Positions 8,858 to 18,900 of a stretch of 64,000 bases of DNA are shown here, in pieces. Made by a program: the position numbers and the translations under genes. Under the pieces are notes generated by a model that saw nothing but the letters and a program-made list of their open reading frames with translations, did not search any database and was not told the origin of the DNA. The stretch covers positions 1 through 64,000 of the forward strand of contig JAFPWS010000032.1 of assembly GCA_017412705.1 (NCBI GenBank). Direction: 5' to 3'. This stretch comes from Prevotella sp. (GTDB lineage: Bacteria > Bacteroidota > Bacteroidia > Bacteroidales > Bacteroidaceae). How positions within the stretch are numbered: the stretch's first letter is position 1; each line of letters opens with the position of its first letter.

Positions 8858-10366
8858 TTAGGGAAGCCAACGGGGGTCACCAGTCTTACGAGCCACCTGT
8901 GTAGCACCACTGATATGGAAGTCGCCAATAGCAGGGTTGGCAAACTGTGGGTCTTCCTCGATAATGGTACCCGAGGTGTCGTAGTTCTGCGGGTCTTGGA
9001 AGGTGCCGTCGTTCTTCATGTAAGTGTTGTTGTTGAAGCGGGCACCGGGCTGGTTGGCGCGACCGTGCAGGAAACGACGGGGTACGCTACCGCTGGTAGA
9101 GCAGTCGTAGAAGATGCAATCGGTCATAATCCAGTAGGAATAGGTCTTGGCCTGCATACCATTGTAGTTGCCCCACTGACCGTTGTTCCACGTGACGTGG
9201 TAGAACGTCGAGTTGGTGTAGTTGACCGAGTTGGTGGCAGCGCTTTGCTTTGGCGTGTTGTCAACATACAGGTCGGGAGCCTTGGCCATACCTGCCTGAT
9301 AGAAATACTTGTAGTCGTAAGCCCAGTCGGGGTCTTCGTAGAAGGTGCAGGCATTGACGGTGAGGTTGTTAATCTGGCCAGCCTTGTTGGTCCAGAACAC
9401 ACCGCCGCCGATGCTTGCCTCAGGTGCCAGACGCACCACACAGTTGTCGACCAACAGGTTGTCGACCCAAGTCTTCACCTGATTGTCCCAGAAGAAGTAA
9501 CCCTTGACGTTGTCGAAGTTACAGCTGGTGATGGCGATGGGGTCGGCAATATAGGCACCCGACCACTTGTAAACAGTTGGGTCGATGGTGTTGGCAGCAG
9601 CCACCGTTGTCGTCTTACTGAAGGCAAAGACTCCTGTACTGTTGGTCATGCCACTACAATCGAAGTCGATGTACTTGATGTTCATCTGTGCTGTTGTGGT
9701 AATGCCTGACGTTGCCGAAGAGTAAGTAATCTTTGCGTGGTCGTTCTTGCTGTTGGAGCGTAGGCAAACGCGCTTCGCATCGAAGTCGAGCACATCGCTG
9801 ATGATGTAGTCGCTGCCTCCTTCGAGGTCGTAGTTCAGCATCTCGTCGACAGCCGTCTCGGGAATCGGGTTGGCAGCAAACCACTCGTTCAGGTTACTTC
9901 CGGCAGGGATGGTCATGTAAGTCGGGGTGAACGTAGAGAACTCCTTGACTGTCATGTCGATAGCCTCGGTGTTGTTCTTCTTGGCATTACCCAAAGGCAG
10001 GATGGTCAACATGTAGTTGACATCCTCTTCGCGCTTGGCCGAAACGGAGCATCCATCTACGGTACTGTCGTTGATGAGCGGCTCGTCGATGTTGCTGACG
10101 TCAACCAGGTTGACGCGATAACCGCCAGCTCCCATGACCACTGGCCACGAGATGGTCTGCGTCTTGCCGTCGGCACTGGCGGTAATCGTAATATCGTCAG
10201 CAGAAATTGTCTCCACCTGCGTATTCGATACGCCACTGTCGAACGATTCGTCGTCGAAACCATCCTTGGCGCACGACGCAAGCAGCAGGGAACTTGCTCC
10301 CGTGAGAGCAAGCACGCACATCTTACTGTACGTAAAGAAATGATTCTTTTTCATAAAATCCTTCAT
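8858..10366 (-). CDS. DUF4957/DUF5123-like lipoprotein, probable surface glycan-binding protein
   Basis: 502 residues with lipobox LTGASSLLLASC (Cys32 from the first ATG; a second start at 10354 gives MKKNHFF). Residues about 50-130 form a fibronectin type III-like module (QTISWPVVMGAGGYRVNLVD). The rest looks like a parallel beta-helix (AQMNIKYIDFDCSGM, YWIMTDCIFYDCSTSG) ending in IIEEDPQFANPAIGDFHISG and GDPRW, the typical close of DUF5123 proteins. By family knowledge these occur in Bacteroidetes loci for pectin and related uronic glycans, often beside pectate lyases. No catalytic residues are evident, so a binding role is more likely than a lyase. It precedes susC in the operon, which is an unusual order. 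Confidence 0.75.
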   Translation of the reverse strand: MKDFMKKNHFFTYSKMCVLALTGASSLLLASCAKDGFDDESFDSGVSNTQVETISADDITITASADGKTQTISWPVVMGAGGYRVNLVDVSNIDEPLINDSTVDGCSVSAKREEDVNYMLTILPLGNAKKNNTEAIDMTVKEFSTFTPTYMTIPAGSNLNEWFAANPIPETAVDEMLNYDLEGGSDYIISDVLDFDAKRVCLRSNSKNDHAKITYSSATSGITTTAQMNIKYIDFDCSGMTNSTGVFAFSKTTTVAAANTIDPTVYKWSGAYIADPIAITSCNFDNVKGYFFWDNQVKTWVDNLLVDNCVVRLAPEASIGGGVFWTNKAGQINNLTVNACTFYEDPDWAYDYKYFYQAGMAKAPDLYVDNTPKQSAATNSVNYTNSTFYHVTWNNGQWGNYNGMQAKTYSYWIMTDCIFYDCSTSGSVPRRFLHGRANQPGARFNNNTYMKNDGTFQDPQNYDTSGTIIEEDPQFANPAIGDFHISGATQVARKTGDPRWLP

Positions 10367-10427
10367 TTAGTTTAACTTATTAATAATTATTATCTCTATC
10401 TGTTTGAATTGCATCGCCACACTCTGG

Positions 10428-11312
10428 CTAGTAGTCAGAGAATATCTCTTTCAGGTAAGCCACATTTGTCGAGAAGTTGCCCTTGACATTACGGACATCC
10501 TGCGCATTGCGGCTGCGTTCCACAACCAGCCAGCCTTTCCACTTCATCTTGTCAAGCGTCTTCTTGACCTTATGCAGGTCGATACGGGGGTCCTTGTCCA
10601 GCGTGACGCTGTCTGTCAGCGAGGCGTGAATCTGGGCTATGTTGTCAGCCCCCAACTTCTTCAGGTCCTTGCAGACATTGATCCCCTGGTCGACAGCATC
10701 CTGCAGGTTGTAATAGATCTTAACGCCCGAGCTGTTGACCTCCTTTAATAAAGAAAGGTTCGCGCATGCGCTAAGCTGGGTACGAATGGCAATGGTCTTT
10801 CCCTTTTGCAGAGCCATCTCCCCTACTTCATGCAGTCTGCGCACCATCTCCTGACGAGCCTCGCCAGGCTGTTTCCATTCTTCACCACTTCCACCCAGAG
10901 GCAGAAAGGCTACGCTGGCACCCATCACCTCCATGGTCTGCAGACAGTCCTGCACCAAGTCTTTGTAATTCTCACGCCCCAAGAAACTCTGAGCAAAGAA
11001 TCCCGACATAGCAATCGAGGGCACCGCAATGCCTAAGGAGTCGGCAGTATGACGGAACAGCTGCTGGAAGTGGGGCTCACGCAGCTTGTTGTCGAACAGT
11101 ATGCGCTTTCCCAGCGGCCCCATGTCGACCTCAATACCATCAGCTCTGATATCCTTGGCAAGCTGAAACTCTCCTATCTTCTGGCGTTTCAGCATCATCC
11201 AGTCGCAGGCAGCCACACGATACTGCTGCTGGGCAAACACGCCAAGCGGCAATGCGGAGAACAATACGACAGCCCCGACAATCAGGCATTTTTTGAGTCT
11301 TGATTTGCTCAT
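10428..11312 (-). CDS. Exported sugar phosphate isomerase/epimerase-like TIM-barrel protein
   Basis: 294 residues. A signal peptide (LIVGAVVLFSALPLGVFA, cut before QQQYRVAAC) places it in the periplasm, although most members of this fold (AP endonuclease 2/xylose-isomerase-like) are cytoplasmic. Barrel features: ADGIEVDMGPLG (strand 2), VPSIAMSGFFAQSF, GASVAFLPLGGSGEEW, KIYYNLQDAVDQG, IAQIHASLTD and the final WKGWLVVERSRNAQD. It is the first gene of the minus-strand set leading to the DUF5123-like protein, SusC and SusD. It may be a sugar or uronate isomerase or a non-catalytic relative; metal ligands (E in IEVDMG, H in QIHAS, E in VVERS) appear largely kept. Confidence 0.7.
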   Translation of the reverse strand: MSKSRLKKCLIVGAVVLFSALPLGVFAQQQYRVAACDWMMLKRQKIGEFQLAKDIRADGIEVDMGPLGKRILFDNKLREPHFQQLFRHTADSLGIAVPSIAMSGFFAQSFLGRENYKDLVQDCLQTMEVMGASVAFLPLGGSGEEWKQPGEARQEMVRRLHEVGEMALQKGKTIAIRTQLSACANLSLLKEVNSSGVKIYYNLQDAVDQGINVCKDLKKLGADNIAQIHASLTDSVTLDKDPRIDLHKVKKTLDKMKWKGWLVVERSRNAQDVRNVKGNFSTNVAYLKEIFSDY

Positions 11313-11354
11313 TAGTAGTTGTAGACTATATAGTTTTACGTTATTTAAGACGTT

Positions 11355-11384
11355 TTAGCATTCTGAATGTCATCATTAGCATTC
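11355..11384. repeat. 9-bp direct repeat, 21 bp apart, upstream of the isomerase-like gene
   Basis: TTAGCATTC occurs at 11355-11363 and again at 11376-11384 (21 bp start to start, two helical turns) between the terminator at 11411-11445 and the start codon at 11312. Such spacing fits a site for an AraC-like or response-regulator dimer. No TAnnTTTG box is seen nearby. Confidence 0.4.
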
Positions 11385-11410
11385 ATAATTTTGTAACATG
11401 GATAAAAAGA

Positions 11411-11445
11411 AATCAGGCGGACACCGTCGCGATGTCCGCCTGATT
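11411..11445 (-). terminator. Rho-independent terminator of the starch susCDEF operon
   Basis: AATCAGGCGGACA (11411-11423) pairs perfectly over 13 bp with TGTCCGCCTGATT (11433-11445). On the minus strand the stem is followed by TCTTTTTATC. It lies 22 bp beyond the susF-like stop and separates the starch operon from the next locus. Confidence 0.9.
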
Positions 11446-11467
11446 CCCTTTTAAAGAATTTGGCCGA

Positions 11468-13327
11468 TTATTCTATTGTGCAATAGATATTGTCCTTATC
11501 CTTACGAGTGGGGTACAGCTTGATGGTAGTACCCACTACGGTGAGGTTGTCACCGTTGGCAACGAGGTCGGCGACATCGCCTCCCAGGTTGATGCTCCAC
11601 GAGTTGTTGGTGGTGAACTTCCAACCGTTGGCTGTCACGCCGGCACCGCTGATTTCGAAGCAGTAGTCGGTAGCGTTCCATGTCATCTGCTGGGCATCGT
11701 CGGCAGCATTCCATCCGTTGAAGTCGCCCACAAGGTTCATGTTCTGGATGCGTACGGCATTGATGCTCATGGTGGCCATATCGAGTGTGACATAATAGAC
11801 GCCCTCACCAGCAGTAGCCTTGAAGTTGCCACCGCCGTCGCCGAAGTCGCCAGTGATACCACCTGTCATGTGACCGGTATTAATCTCGGTACCCCAATCG
11901 CCTGGAACCTTCTGGAACTTGAACTCATTGCCCCATCCGTTCGGGTCAGCGCAATAGAGGAAGCCCGTATAGATACCGCTCTCATCGGTAAGAGCCAGCT
12001 TCTGCTCGGCATTTGTCCAACCGTCGGTAGCTCCGATGAAGTAGATGTACGGGTCGAAGTTGAGCGGAGTAATCTCGTAGGTCATATCCAGCGCATTGAT
12101 GGTAAAGCGATAGAACTTGGCGGAACCGTCCACATGGAACGAGTGGTCACCATCGAGGTTATAGCGACGATCGAATGAACCACTCAGGTCCTCGCTTGCA
12201 CCAGTAGTGCCAAAGAGCTGCGACCAGTCGTTGGCATCGATGGCATCGAGTGCCTCGGCATCACCGAACGCGAACCACAATTCACTGCCACCAGTCAAAA
12301 CGTAGCTGAAGACAGGATCCTCAAAGACGTCCTTATCGCTGTGCGAGAACTTCTGGCTCTTGTCACTGCTCCAGCTGCCATTACCACCTACCAGATAGTA
12401 GGACTCGGCAATGTTGACGGCCTCTACAGTAAAGGTCTGCTCCATCATGTCGATGGTGACGCGAATCTTCTTGGCACCCTTGACACAGAATGAGTTGTCA
12501 CCGCCAAGCTCGGAGCGACGGGCAATCTTACCTTCCGTTGCCTCGTTGTCGCCGCCTACGATGCCGTACAGCTGACTCCAGTCGCCAGCAGCAATGGCAT
12601 CACAAGCCTGGTCGTCACCGATAGCAAACCACGTATCGCCATCTGCTGCGTCGAAAGTTACCGTGAAGATAGGATCCACATAGACATCCTCATCGCTGTG
12701 CTGGAACTTAATGGTACGCTCAATGGCAGAAGCCTGCCAGTCGTTAGGACCACCCACGATATAATAAGCTGGTGCTATGGTCAGCTTATTCAGCGGAGTA
12801 AACGTAATACTATTTACCGCGAAGTAATTCTCACCAGGCTTACCGATGATAGCTTCTGCTTCACCACCTGTTACCGTGTAGAGGATAATACGCGAATAGA
12901 GTGTCACAGTAGCGGGATTCTTGGTGATACCCTCGAAATATGCTGTCTGCAGATTACCAGCGTCAATAGTGATAAGGCCATCCTCGGCAATGGTGTTAGC
13001 TGCCAAAACGACCGAGTTGCCAAAATCAGCTTCGCGTGCAATTTCCACCTCTGCCTTCAGGATTGTGTTAACAGGCATGGCACCCTCAATGACTGAAACA
13101 GTTCCAAAAGTAATAGGATTGCCTGTGCCTTCATTCTCATTGATATAGTCTTCCAGGTTGATAGCCGTGGGAGCACCGGCAGTGCTGACACTGACATCGC
13201 TTGCTGCAAGAGGACTCTCTGCGGTGTAGGACTGAGGTCCTACCGTCGCATCGAAGTTCTCAGTACATGCAACAAAACCCATGCTCAAAAGAGCGGTCAT
13301 GAATATACCTAACTTTTTCATATTCAT
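11468..13327 (-). CDS. susF: SusF-like outer-membrane starch-binding lipoprotein with several binding modules
   Basis: About 619 residues from the chosen start. MNMKKLGIFMTALLSMGFVAC gives a clean lipoprotein signal (Cys21); an ATG at 13348 would add seven residues and sit 3 bp from the previous stop, and 13321 is also possible. An N-terminal SusE/SusF Ig-like domain is followed by four related modules opening with YYIVGGPNDW, YYLVGGNGSW, YFIGATDGW and NLVGDFNGW, each a likely starch-binding unit with an exposed Trp. The protein ends in TIKLYPTRKDKDNIYCTIE. It is the last gene of the starch susCDEF operon, just before a strong terminator. SusE and SusF hold starch at the cell surface and are not enzymes. 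Confidence 0.85.
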   Translation of the reverse strand: MNMKKLGIFMTALLSMGFVACTENFDATVGPQSYTAESPLAASDVSVSTAGAPTAINLEDYINENEGTGNPITFGTVSVIEGAMPVNTILKAEVEIAREADFGNSVVLAANTIAEDGLITIDAGNLQTAYFEGITKNPATVTLYSRIILYTVTGGEAEAIIGKPGENYFAVNSITFTPLNKLTIAPAYYIVGGPNDWQASAIERTIKFQHSDEDVYVDPIFTVTFDAADGDTWFAIGDDQACDAIAAGDWSQLYGIVGGDNEATEGKIARRSELGGDNSFCVKGAKKIRVTIDMMEQTFTVEAVNIAESYYLVGGNGSWSSDKSQKFSHSDKDVFEDPVFSYVLTGGSELWFAFGDAEALDAIDANDWSQLFGTTGASEDLSGSFDRRYNLDGDHSFHVDGSAKFYRFTINALDMTYEITPLNFDPYIYFIGATDGWTNAEQKLALTDESGIYTGFLYCADPNGWGNEFKFQKVPGDWGTEINTGHMTGGITGDFGDGGGNFKATAGEGVYYVTLDMATMSINAVRIQNMNLVGDFNGWNAADDAQQMTWNATDYCFEISGAGVTANGWKFTTNNSWSINLGGDVADLVANGDNLTVVGTTIKLYPTRKDKDNIYCTIE

Positions 13328-13351
13328 TATTGTTTTGCTTTTATACACTCA

Positions 13352-14278
13352 TTAATTAATCGTAAAGTTGACGGTCTTCTTCTTCAGGTCAACCTTCATG
13401 GTGATGGTACCACCCTCGAAAGCACCGAAGTTCCACGAGCCTTTGTAGAAGGCAGAAGCATCCCACATAATAGAGCCTTCATAGCTGCCATCCTTGAAGC
13501 TGCAGTCCACACCGGCATCAGCCTCCTGGGGTCCCATAGAAGTGAGGTCCCAACCCAACAGCTCGCGATAGAAGCGGAACTGAAGCGGATCGATGGCAGG
13601 AATAGTGAAGGTACCATAATAGACGTCACTGCCAATCTCGTCTTCCTTCTCGTACAGACGCCAGGGGATATAAGTGTCCAGATTGCCCGCATTAGGAGTT
13701 GCCCAACCTGTGGGGTTACCGACCAGGTAGATGTAGGCAGGACTCTTCACGGCGTTAAAGGCAGCCATGTGCTTAAAGGTAACATAATTGTCAGAAATAA
13801 TTCCTGAGTTGGCTATTTCTTCACCATTGGCATTAACCAGACTTGAGTAAACGCGCAGGGCGACCTCGCGGAAACCCATGTCAACATAGCTGTCGGCATC
13901 CTTAAAGCCGTCGAGGTCGCAGATGGATTCTGCTATCTCATCGCCACTGATGTTGGCATTGCAGACAGTATAAGTAGTCTTCAGATACTTAGGAGCGCCA
14001 TCCTTGGTATTCCAAGTCACGTTGCCACCTTCCACCAGGCCTACCTGAATCTGATAAGTAGCGAGGGCGTTAAATCCGTAGTTAGGCTGTGACCAAGTCA
14101 GATTGACCATATTGTCAGCCGACAACTGGATGTATTGATCAGCAAGCGGAGAAGCATTGATGATGAACTCCGTAGGCTGGGTAACTGTCGGGTTACTGCC
14201 ATTGTCATCGCTGCACGATGTGAGCATCGGCAGAGCGGCTACCATGGCCAGCAACAAACTATTGAATATCTTTTTCAT
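13352..14278 (-). CDS. susE: SusE-like outer-membrane starch-binding lipoprotein
   Basis: 308 residues with signal MKKIFNSLLLAMVAALPMLTSC (Cys22). The N-terminal Ig-like domain (about 35-150) carries the SusE pattern LSADNMVNLTWSQPNYGFNA and YQIQVGLVEGG. One C-terminal module begins AYIYLVGNPTGWATP and includes PLQFRFYRELLGWD, as in SusE/SusF starch-binding modules. It has one module where the next gene has four. It is 43 bp downstream of SusD and just upstream of the SusF-like gene, and its job is to bind maltooligosaccharides at the surface. Confidence 0.85.
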   Translation of the reverse strand: MKKIFNSLLLAMVAALPMLTSCSDDNGSNPTVTQPTEFIINASPLADQYIQLSADNMVNLTWSQPNYGFNALATYQIQVGLVEGGNVTWNTKDGAPKYLKTTYTVCNANISGDEIAESICDLDGFKDADSYVDMGFREVALRVYSSLVNANGEEIANSGIISDNYVTFKHMAAFNAVKSPAYIYLVGNPTGWATPNAGNLDTYIPWRLYEKEDEIGSDVYYGTFTIPAIDPLQFRFYRELLGWDLTSMGPQEADAGVDCSFKDGSYEGSIMWDASAFYKGSWNFGAFEGGTITMKVDLKKKTVNFTIN

Positions 14279-14321
14279 AATTTCTAATTTGTTCGTTGAA
14301 TAATTATCTTACCCATTACTA

Positions 14322-15887
14322 TTAATATCCAGGATTCTGTTCCAAGTTGGGGTTGTTAGTCAGATCGTTGTTAGGAATAGGATAGATGTAACGATACTTA
14401 GGAAGATCATACGAACCAAAGCGAATCTGATCAATGCGCGAACGGCCCTCAAACCAGAACTCACGAATCCACTCCTCTTGAATCTGATCCAGACTATACG
14501 AATTATAAGTCACAGCATTTGCACGATTGCGGATAGCATCAATTTTCTCCTTGGCTGCACTCGTTGCACCGTTCAGGCGTGTCTCTGCCTCAGCGTAGGT
14601 GAGGTAAGCCTCTGCAATACGCATCAATGGCAGGTCAGTATCTACCTTTGCCAATGCACTGGCAGGCTTGCCGTCAGAGCGAACGTTGCGGAACTTCACA
14701 CAACCATAACCCTGGGTCTCTTGAGAACGGTCGGTGATATCGCGTGTATAGCCAGTAGTGAAGAACAATGCACGGTTGTCACCAGCGGCTGTAGTAATAT
14801 CATTGAGAGAAATAGTCTCTGACGGTGCAGAAACACCCTTGCCAAAGAAGGCGTCCACCAGCTGGCCTGTAACTGCCATACACTTACCCCAAGACACGTC
14901 GGTGCCAGAGGGAACAATGACGTCCATGTCGCTGGCATCGCGCTTAGCATAGGTAGAGAGTACCAGGAAGTGCATAGAACCGTGACTCTGGGTCTTAATA
15001 CCATCGTTCAGGACGGGGAAGATGTTCTCATACTGCGCACCATTGGTGTCATTGTCAGCCAAGAACAGCATCTGGTAAGCAGAATAGCCGTTTGAACCTG
15101 TAGTATTCAGGTGATAGTGGCCATTGTTGATAACCTTCTCTGCATATTCCTTAGCCTTTGCCCACTGAGGTGTGCCTGTATAGACCCCGGCATTGAGGTA
15201 GAGGCGGGAAAGCAGCATCCATGCAGCAACCTTGTCAACCCGACCATACTGGTTAGCACCGGCAGCGGCAAGATCGCCCTCGATTGCCAGCAGTTCCTGC
15301 TCAATATAACTATAGTACTGGTCACGCGTATAGCGTATACCCGGCTCCTGGCTGACATGCTCGATGAAAGCAGCGTTACCATAGAAGTCCATCACATAGT
15401 AATAGAGTAAGGAACGAATGAAACGAACCTCTGCGCGCTTCTGCTTGATATCTTCAGTACCGTCATCGGCCACCTGGTCTAGATAGTAGTTGCATAATGT
15501 AATGGAGAAGAACAGACGATAGTACAGGCCTACGGAGCTGGCATTGTCAGCACCCCATGTCTTGTTAAGCAACTCTGGCAGACCTGTGTCGTCCCACTGC
15601 CAGCTGGCCTCACCAGTTGGGAACTCGTTCATCTCCCAGCTCTTGCGATAGAGGTCAGAACGTCCTTCATCGATATCAGCAATATCCTTGTCACCATCAG
15701 GTCCGACCTGTCCGGTCAGTACGAAGCTGGAGTATATCTTGTTGAGTAGTGCGTTGGCATCCAGCTCACTGGTCTGCTGCGGGTTGATATTGTCAACATG
15801 CAGGTCTTTGACACAAGAGCTCATAAATCCCATTGACAGCAGGAATGCTGCGACAGGAATAAATGATTTGAATCTATTTAGTTTCAT
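14322..15887 (-). CDS. susD: SusD-family starch-binding lipoprotein
   Basis: 521 residues. Signal MKLNRFKSFIPVAAFLLSMG with lipobox Cys25. The SusD fold is shown by VKDLHVDNINPQQTS, RAEVRFIRSLLYYYVMDFYGNAAFI, KVAAWMLLSRLYLNAGVYTG, PLMRIAEAYLTYAEAETRLNG and IQEEWIREFWFEGRSRIDQIRFG. With its SusC it binds and imports maltooligosaccharides. It lies 22 bp after susC and 43 bp before susE. The starch assignment comes from the context (GH97, GH77, SusE/SusF) and not from the protein alone. Confidence 0.93.
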   Translation of the reverse strand: MKLNRFKSFIPVAAFLLSMGFMSSCVKDLHVDNINPQQTSELDANALLNKIYSSFVLTGQVGPDGDKDIADIDEGRSDLYRKSWEMNEFPTGEASWQWDDTGLPELLNKTWGADNASSVGLYYRLFFSITLCNYYLDQVADDGTEDIKQKRAEVRFIRSLLYYYVMDFYGNAAFIEHVSQEPGIRYTRDQYYSYIEQELLAIEGDLAAAGANQYGRVDKVAAWMLLSRLYLNAGVYTGTPQWAKAKEYAEKVINNGHYHLNTTGSNGYSAYQMLFLADNDTNGAQYENIFPVLNDGIKTQSHGSMHFLVLSTYAKRDASDMDVIVPSGTDVSWGKCMAVTGQLVDAFFGKGVSAPSETISLNDITTAAGDNRALFFTTGYTRDITDRSQETQGYGCVKFRNVRSDGKPASALAKVDTDLPLMRIAEAYLTYAEAETRLNGATSAAKEKIDAIRNRANAVTYNSYSLDQIQEEWIREFWFEGRSRIDQIRFGSYDLPKYRYIYPIPNNDLTNNPNLEQNPGY

Positions 15888-15909
15888 AATTGTCTTCTAT
15901 GTTAGTTGA

Positions 15910-18900
15910 TTAGAAATTCAGGTTCACTCCGAGAATACCAACGAACGGACGCGGATAGATGTTACCATCGTAGCCACCGTCGATTTCAGGATCAAGACCC
16001 TTGTACTTCGTAATGGTAAATACATTCTGAGCTGTTACGTAGACACGTCCGCTGGCCTTCAAGCCAAACAGGTTGTCGAATGAGTAGCCAATCGTAATGT
16101 TGTCACACTTCAGGAACGATGCGTTCTGAATATAGTAATCACTCAGGGCGCCCTGAAGGTTGGCGGTATGCCAGTTCTTGGCACGAGCCATATCCAATAC
16201 GTTACGCCAGGCATTTCCCTGATAGATCTTTGACAATGAGAGGTCTGAGTTTCCTGCTTCAACACCATTATATACATAATTATTGAAACTTGCACGGAGT
16301 GAGAAGCCAAAATCCCACTGCTTGTACATCAGCTTCGATGTGAAGCCCATCGTTACGTCAGGAGTGCTCTTCTTGTAGTAGTAGCGGTCGTCCTGATTGA
16401 TGATACCGTCAGCATTGCGGTCAACATACTGGCCGTCAATGGGCTGTCCGTTGGCATCATAAACCTGCTGATAGGTATAGAAAGCCTCAACGGCATTACC
16501 TACGTGCCATGACTTGATACCGTCGGAACCTGAGTCACCAAGAGCCAGGCCACCGTGCAGAATCTTGTAGTCCTCGCCTGTGCTGGCTACCAGCTCGTCA
16601 ATCTCGTTCTTGTTCCAGGTAAAATTATAGCCAATCTGCCAGCTCCAGTCCTTGGTTTGGATAGCACGCCAGTTAGCTGCTGCCTCGAAACCGGTGTTGT
16701 GCAGAGAACCGATGTTGCTGGTCAGCTTATTTGAGAAGTTAGTACCTACAGGAATGACCACAGTATTGATCAGGTCCTTGGTCTTACGGTGATAGAAGTC
16801 TAAGTTCACTGTCAAACGGTCGTTCAGGATACCGAAGTCGATACCGGCATTCCACGTTGTGGTCTTCTCCCATGTTAAGGCATTGTTATAGGCATCGGGA
16901 CGATAGGTTGTTCCATCGGTATTGAAGAGCGGATAGTAAGCGCCCTGCTTGTTGGGTGTGTAGGTAGGAATATAGGTGTAGTCACCAATACCTTCCTGCT
17001 GACCAGTGATACCCCAACCGGCACGCAGCTTCAGGTCTGAGAGCCATTTAGCGTCCTTCAGGAACGGTTCGTTGTTGATTTTCCATGCCAGCGCTACTGA
17101 TGGGAAGACACCCCACTGCTCGTTCTTTCCACCGTTGCTGGTAATCCAGTTGAAACGTGAAGAGCCGTCAGCACGCAGCGTTGCGGTAATCAGGTAGCGG
17201 TCGAGGTACGAATAGTTCAGACGTCCGAAGAATGATACCAGGTAGTTCTCGGTCTTGTATTCTGTCGTTCCTTCAGAAGGCATATACTGTGTACCAGCCA
17301 GCGGCTTGCCGTCGGCATCGACCTTCAGAGACGTTGAGGGATAATAGCCAGTGTAGAAATAGTCGGTCTTCTTGTGGAAGTGCTGCCACTCGTAACCGGC
17401 CATGATGTCGAAGTGATGGTCCTCATTAAAGTCTTTCATGTACTGGGCATACATATTGAGCGACAGGTTGTAGGTGTCCTGCTTGTTCCATCCTGTGTTA
17501 CCAAAATAATAGGTACCTGAACCATAGGTGTAGGGCGACTGGTTCTTGTTGCTCTTACCTGAGGTGATGTCCATACCGGCATTCAAGTGCAGGTGCAGGT
17601 CCTCAAAGCCATGTATCTTATAGTCGACTTCCAGATTACCTATCAGCGCCTTCGTCTTACCCTTGTCAGAGTAGTTGTTCAAGGCTGCAACGGGGTTGCC
17701 GGTAGCATAGGTGTTGATGTTGGTAAACCAAGCGGTATCTTCCCAGTCCGTAGTACTTGCCCACTGCCAGTAACCGCCAAAGCCATTGTTGTCGGTGTTG
17801 TCGTAGACGGGTTTGGTAGGATCCATGAAGATGGCATTGCCAATGGCTGAACCGCTGTTGGCGTATGTGGTCTTCGAGTACATGCCCTTGGCATTGACGT
17901 TCAGTGTCAGGTGGTCATCCAGGAACGTTGGCGACACATTGATGCTGGCCGTGTAGCGCTGGTAGTTGCTGGTCTTGACAATACCGTTTTGGTTGGTATA
18001 GCCCAGGCTCACGCGGTACGGCATGTTCTTCAGACCACCGGAAACCGTGATGTTATGGTCGGTGCTGACTGCTGTACGATAGATTTCGTCCTGCCAGTCG
18101 GTGTTGGCAAACAAATGGTTGCCGGAAGCATCATAGTAGCCCAGATCTGCATAATAGTCACTTGCAAGGTATTCAGCTTCTGAAAGACCTTTGTCCGACA
18201 TAACATAGTCCTTGACGAAAGCCTGGTATTCAGAAGAATTCATCACATCCATCTTTTTGCGGACGGTGCTGATAGATACGTTACCGTTGTACGAAATGCT
18301 GGGCTTGGCACCCTTGCGGCCCTTCTTGGTGGTAATGATGATCACACCGTTAGAAGCGCGGCTACCATAAATAGCAGTAGCTGAAGCATCCTTCAGCACG
18401 GTGAACGACTCAATATCGTTCGGGTTGACCAGTGAGAGGGGGTTCGAAGCACCCTGCATACCGTAGTTGTCCATTGCCAGTCCGTCGATGACGATCAGCG
18501 GGTCGTTAGAGGCATTCAGTGACGAGCCACCACGAATACGGATGGTAGCACCGCCGCCAGGCTCACCACCGCCGTTGGTGATGTTGACACCGGCCACCTT
18601 ACCCTGAAGAGCATCCTGGGCACTGGTAATCAGACCGTGGTTCATCTCATCCGGCTTGATGGCTGTTACCGAACCGGTCAAGTCGTTCTTCTTGGCACGG
18701 CCGTAACCGATGACCACCACATTCTCCAGTACAGCGGCGTCTTCTTCAAGAGTAATCTCCAGCGAAGGAGCCGCCTTCACGGTTTTTGTCTGATAGCCTA
18801 CATACGAAATAGATATGTCGGCTCCTTGATTGGCTTTCAAGGCGAAGTTACCATCGAAGTCTGTAACGGTAGCGGTTTGTGTTCCGACTACGCGTACTGT

